Positions 59,260-64,000 of a DNA stretch of 64,000 nt are shown piece by piece. The stretch is from Chiridota heheva (lineage: Eukaryota > Echinodermata > Holothuroidea > Apodida > Chiridotidae). Below the pieces are notes generated by a model, which saw nothing but the letters and a program-made list of their open reading frames with translations, did not search any database and was not told the origin of the DNA. A program made the translations under genes and the position numbers. Numbering within the stretch: the stretch's first letter is position 1; the number at the start of each line of letters is the position of its first letter. The DNA lies in assembly GCA_020152595.1 (NCBI GenBank), contig JAIGNY010001203.1, forward strand, positions 167,501 through 231,500, given 5' to 3'.

Positions 59260-59654
59260 CTGTGAAGAAATAATCAACCTTACATTTGTCATATATCAAT
59301 TTAATAGCATCATTAACATTCAACTTTTATTTTTGAATCACAAAAAATTCCCCTATTCAATAATGCTTTATTAATCTCAAAAATCATTTTCCCAAAATTT
59401 GTTTAGAAAAGAATCAAACTAAAATATATCATCCAGTGCTGGTAGATTAATGTGAGCAAAGATTTGACAATTCTCTTCCCCAATGCCCAGAACAAGTAAG
59501 AATTAAATTCTGTGCAATATGGGCAAGCAAAATAAATTGAGCCCTGCAGGCTCCACAGTTAACAGCTTTTCTTCTCCCGACCTAAGCTGATGTAATCTAG
59601 GACCACCTTAAGTTTATCTAAAATAACTAAATACAACATACTGCTCACTCTTAC

Positions 59655-59882
59655 CTGTGAACAAAATGTAGCTCCTCCAAGTACTTGCAACCTCTTGCTA
59701 TATCAACAATGATATCTATAAGGTCAACATCTCTTAGCTTCGGTACAGCTTCCCCAGTACCTCGTGCGCCACGTAAATAACTGAGAAGGTCACCCCCAGC
59801 CATCAGCTCAAGAATGATAAAGTTAGGATCATTGTTTAAGCACACACCAAGAAGGGAAATAATGTTTCCATGATGGAAATTG
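59655..59882 (-). CDS. ROS1: ROS1 kinase domain exon (hinge, N- to C-lobe)
   Basis: Minus-strand acceptor tccctaacag before 59882 and donor gtaaga below 59655. Translation gives NFHHGNIISLLGVCLNNDPN, then FIILELMAGGDLLSYLRGAR, ending with LRDVDLIDIIVDIARGCKYL and EELHFVHR. The ILELMxGGDLLxYLR hinge and GCxYLExxHFxHR are near-identical to vertebrate ROS1, which separates it from ALK/LTK and the insulin receptor. Confidence 0.97.
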
Positions 59883-62199
59883 CTGTTAGGGATAAATGAT
59901 AATTACAATTAATGATTTAAATTAAACATATCTTTTGTTCTTTTTCATATCAAATGATCCAAGTAATATCCAACAAACAATAACTCAGAAAATATACATT
60001 TGATCATATCTTCAAATCTTTATGTTCAGAGAAAATTTGTTTCTAACATTGGGATGACAATCTTTCCACACAAACAGATAAATGATTCATCCTCATTAAT
60101 AAAATAATAACAGTCAAAAGAATTAATGTTCAATTCAATTTACTATCACCAATCATACATAGAGTAATCAAATCTGATCATGTGAATTACAATCTTATTT
60201 CCCTTACCACGACAGCTATTAACAAACAGTATGCATGGTTTAGAGTACCTCAAACAACATCCATGGTAAAACAACAACACCAGGTGCAGATCATATTATA
60301 ACCATATTTCACCCAAACTCAAGGTCACTTTATATTTTCCAAAAAATAGTGAAAATAAACAAGGTTGTGTCAACTAGTGATGGTTCCAAACTTCTCAAAA
60401 AGTGGCCGTCTGACTAAAACTTTTCCTCACATGTGTTTTAACTTGATTTGTTTGCCTTAAAAAACATTAAAAATGAACTTTCCAGCAAAAGAGGAGAGGT
60501 TTGAACCCTTCACCTAGACCCACCAATCTCCATGATAATGTGACTCAGTGTCTGGGAGTCTTACAAACAAGCAGTAAATGTTAGTCTTGCATAAATAGTT
60601 CAAGTGCAATTAAAAATAGTAGCAATTTAGTGGCTTTGAAGAAGACTAGACAGTACAATATAAGTATGCAATATATGTATGTTAAGCTTGAATATAGGTA
60701 TTATTTCATCATTATTGATTTTGCTGATAATGATGACACAATGTGTGAACCATGATGCACATGGTCATATGATGGATAGATATGTTAATGTTAAAATGCC
60801 CAGAACAAACAAAACAAAAAAGCTGTACATTCTTCAACATGTTATGTAATAATGGCATAAAATCTTCCAAACTCAACAGTACAGTTTCTATATGAATGAT
60901 CTATGGACAGGTGCACAACATGATAGAAAATATGCTATAAAGCATGAGAATGGCAAAAGTTTCATCAAAATTACTTAAAAATCGACCATTTTACATTCCT
61001 ATGAATTTTAACGTCTTATGATAATAAATCTTCATTAAGCTCTCAATCAAAACTTAGCAGAAGAAAATTGTCTGATGATTTTCAGTGACTAAACTTTTGG
61101 ACAGAATTTATGAAGTACATTAAAGATTTTGAGCCTTCCTCTCTTTAAAGAGGACTAACTGAACTATAATAGAGTCATTTAATGGCTATAACAACTAATC
61201 CTAGTGATGTCAGTAATCATAAAAAGCATCATGATTATAAGGTATGCTACATTGCACACTATGAGCTATCTAGTAAAAGCTGCAAGATTCAGGGTAAAAC
61301 AGTGAAGCACCAATTTCCCTTGACATCTGTTGGTGTATTTCAATAAATGTTAACTTCCATTTAAATTGATTTTTTTGCAAGATTCCATAGACCTTTTCAA
61401 ACACGATTACTTCAGTACCCCAACCAATCAACTGCTGGGGAGAATTTTTCCTTTTTTTCCCACCTATTAAATGCAGCTTTGATGAAAAAATACGCACACG
61501 TATTGCCTTCATGTATGCCACACATATGGTATATGTGCACTTGAAAATATTTTTTTGTACACTTCGTCCCACACCAGCATGAATTCTACAGACTGCTAAG
61601 ATTTCCCCAGTATTTGATTGGTCAATAAGATTCCCCAGTATACGATTGGTCCATTATGGACATGTGGATTTCAGCCATGTGATAATATTCAAATTAGTTT
61701 TCCGAAAATTACTGATTCAGATTTGAAAAGATCAATAGACAAGGGAATGATAAGTGACTTCTACAGACTTGTCTTAACTTTTTATGGTGATGGTTGAGGA
61801 CACTAAATGCTAGGAATGATTCTCTGCTTGGTCTTTCCATTCCATTTAAAAATAAATTACCGACCAAAATCATCCAAATTTAACATCTAATCACCTGATA
61901 AAATAGGCCTGGAAATAAATAGTGTCAGTGGCACAATTACAACAACTTGCTACCAATTTTGATTCCTGCCAGTTTTTCTTATGAAATCGTTCTTAAAGTG
62001 ATGATGATGATGTATGTTGAAGGAGTCCATTGGCCTTTGGAATGAAAAGGTTAGTAAGTGAAATAAATATAACCAGAAGATTGAAGCTGTTGTATCAGAA
62101 TGAAAATATGAAATGAATGAGAATAAATTAGCATGGAACATGAAAAGCAAATTAAAGCAGTGCGATGAAAACAACACAAAATGCAAATAAAAATCCCAC
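59883..62199 (-). other. ROS1 intron, no other gene
   Basis: AT-rich intron. GAGAGGTTTGAACCCTTCAC at about 60502 resembles a tRNA B-box but no cloverleaf was found. Open frames at 61270-61572 and inside 61950-62327 (other than the ROS1 exon) have no motif. Confidence 0.5.
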
Positions 62200-62264
62200 T
62201 TCATTAAAATGGCCTCTTTCAAGAATTCGTCCTTCTCCTGATCAGTTGCGCCCTCTTTCAGTGT
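62200..62264 (-). CDS. ROS1: ROS1 kinase domain exon (alpha-C helix), 65 bp
   Basis: Minus-strand acceptor ccatttcag before 62264 and donor gtggga below 62200. Translation gives TLKEGATDQEKDEFLKEAIL then M and two bases of a split codon. It corresponds to the ROS1 segment KTLKKGSTDQEKIEFLKEAHLM, with the alpha-C Glu in FLKEA that pairs with the VAVK lysine. The donor is weak but the next exon completes the codon in frame. Confidence 0.92.
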
Positions 62265-63344
62265 CTGAAATGGATAAACCCAACCAAAAATGAGATAAAC
62301 CAACCAAGGTGAGACAAACCCAATCAAAAAGGAGATGCGATGTTTTAAAATGCTTAAATCAAAAACAAAACAAGAAAATAATAATTCAAAATGAAGGAAA
62401 CATTACTATAAACAAATTTGTGAAATACGGCATTGGGAATATCAAAAAAGACATCAACATAAAGCAAATACGAAAGGGAATTTCAACCAAGAGATAATTC
62501 AGATTTTGTTGCTTTTCTTTCACTTTTTCATTTCTATTTTGTCCTTTTGTTTTTAAGTTTGGATATAATTAACTGGATAGAGGAGAAAAACAAATGACTG
62601 TGGCAATTTGTGGAAGGAACAAACAGTATATAAGAAATTGAGAGGAATAGGTTTTCAGAAATATAAAGAGGCATATCCTTTAAAATGACCTTGTAATACA
62701 TGGCAAATGATACTGTAAATTATAGGATAAATAGTGGTATCAAATACTTTGATGCACTACAAAAAGCTTTTCAAAGCTTTATAATTTTGTGTCCTTCTTC
62801 TTTTGTTTCTAAGTTGCCTTTTAACAGATAACAAGATTTCCCTTATGAATAAATCAAAAGTGGTTTATTCTTTACAAACAAGTAAGGCAAAACAATTTAG
62901 AACTGCACATGGACAAAATAATTTCAAAATCTTCTCCAATATAGAAGACAATATAAGATGCTATTGGAAACAATCTATCTCTAAGGAATTAATAGAGTAC
63001 TTGCATCATTGTCAATCAGGAAAGATTTTAGATTCAAAGTACAACTTGCATTAAAATTTAAACCCTTTTTTAAAGTTATGAAATTCTTTTACATGTGCAT
63101 AATTTGTGACATTATAGAAATTATGGTCATTAATTGTAGACACTTTTAACAACATTAATCAAAGGTCATCTCTTGATACTTATGTTACATAATTAGATTG
63201 ATTAATTAATTGATTGATAACAAAAATAATCTTTGCATAATTCTCAGTAATTTTTCACTATAAAGGTATCACCAATGACTACCAATTATTCAATAAATAT
63301 TGGTATCTTTCATTAAATGGTTGCCTGTGGATACTGTTATATCA

Positions 63345-63602
63345 ATTTGATTGATTTATTATATCAATTTGATTGATTTATAAATAGTTAAAACTACTAT
63401 TTGATTAATTTATTTGTAAAAATACTATTTGATTGATTTATTGAATTAAAAACTACTATTTGAAAATATTAAAAACTATTTGATTGATTGTAAAAACTAC
63501 TATTTGATTGATTTGTTGAATAAAAACTACTATTAAATTGATTTATTGAATAATAAAAACTACTATTTGATTGATTTATTGTATAGTAAAAACTACTATT
63601 TC
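63345..63602. repeat. About 30-bp AT-rich tandem repeat
   Basis: Imperfect copies of AAAACTACTATTTGATTGAT followed by TTATTGAATA. It lies in the ROS1 intron about 190 bp from the P-loop exon. Confidence 0.88.
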
Positions 63603-63794
63603 CTTCCCAAAAAGATTTACATCAGAGTAACTTATGTGAAATAACAATTTTTAAAATCTCAAAAACAATTAGGCATGAGACTAGTTGTAAAACGTTCTAC
63701 TGCTAATCTTTTGTTCCTTCTTTTTCATAATATCAACCCTAAAGCAATAATTATAGCAAACATTTGGCCAAGATGTCTAATGGCCTTCACAAAC

Positions 63795-63954
63795 CTTGAC
63801 CGCCACTTTCGTTTGTCCAGAATTCGCTGACAATATATTGAGGGCTACACCCTGATACACCTCCCCAAAAGCTCCGCTGCCCAAGAAGGCGGCAAGCTTC
63901 AGTTTCTCACGTGGGAAGGTAGGAAGCTGAACCTCCTTCCCATCTGCAGTTTTC
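63795..63954 (-). CDS. ROS1: ROS1 kinase domain exon (P-loop), first in window
   Basis: Minus-strand acceptor cctcttccag before 63954 and donor gtttgt below 63795. Translation gives KTADGKEVQLPTFPREKLKL, then AAFLGSGAFGEVYQG and ALNILSANSGQTKVAVK. GSGAFGEVYQG is the nucleotide-binding loop and VAVK carries the catalytic lysine. The phrase LPxxPREKLxLxxxLGSGAFGEVYxG is diagnostic of ROS1. The transmembrane segment and the large extracellular region with fibronectin type III and beta-propeller repeats known for this family lie to the right, outside the window. Confidence 0.96.
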
Positions 63955-64000
63955 CTGGAAGAGGACAAGAAAACAACATGTTAATGATGATCTTTTTCAA

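Noticed and set aside
60490..60600. Possible tRNA (GGTTTGAACCC-like B box)
   Set aside because: No matching A box or acceptor stem was found at the right distance on either strand.

Overview
The window is animal genomic DNA, most likely from a marine invertebrate deuterostome; an echinoderm such as a sea cucumber is plausible but not proven. The evidence is spliced genes with GT/AG introns, a ROS1-type receptor tyrosine kinase, an SLC22-type transporter, TRIM-like and THAP-like sequence, Jockey-type LINEs, many MITE-like inverted repeats and large simple-repeat blocks. Overall base composition is AT-rich. There is no prokaryotic-style gene layout.

Layout. (1) 1-18850: the 3' half of an SLC22 organic cation/anion transporter gene on the + strand, seven coding exons ending with a stop at 18848-18850. 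Its introns hold a 5.5-kb DNA transposon with long inverted repeats (2358-7828), nested in a LINE reverse-transcriptase fragment, a 3.7-kb polypyrimidine/polypurine block (10368-14060), a GGAT/GCAT block (15836-16262) and two (TA)n blocks. (2) 18851-37090: gene-poor DNA with a third (TA)n block, minisatellites, MITEs, remnants of two related TRIM-like genes (23563-25092; 27690-29900 with a possible piece at 33810-34020), a LINE RT fragment and a frameshifted THAP exon. (3) 37090-42555: a nearly full-length but decayed Jockey-type LINE on the - strand. (4) 42556-64000: the 3' half of a ROS1 orthologue on the - strand. Seven exons encode an apparently intact kinase domain and a proline-rich C-terminal tail; the extracellular part lies beyond the right edge. 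Its 3' flank and introns carry minisatellites, LINE 3' fragments and dispersed repeats.

The two host genes are convergent (tail to tail). ROS1 exon phases join in frame at all six internal junctions. The SLC22 exons also join, except for a one-base loss inside the sixth exon, which is either an assembly error or an inactivating mutation.

The most interesting items are the TIR transposon encoding a large uncharacterised protein family, caught in a nested insertion whose target can be reconstructed; a 27-28-bp tandem array apparently born from the end of a MITE; a LINE 3' fragment inserted in a MITE with a perfect 12-bp target duplication; and the divergent ROS1 tail. All family names rest on motif recognition by eye; no search was run.
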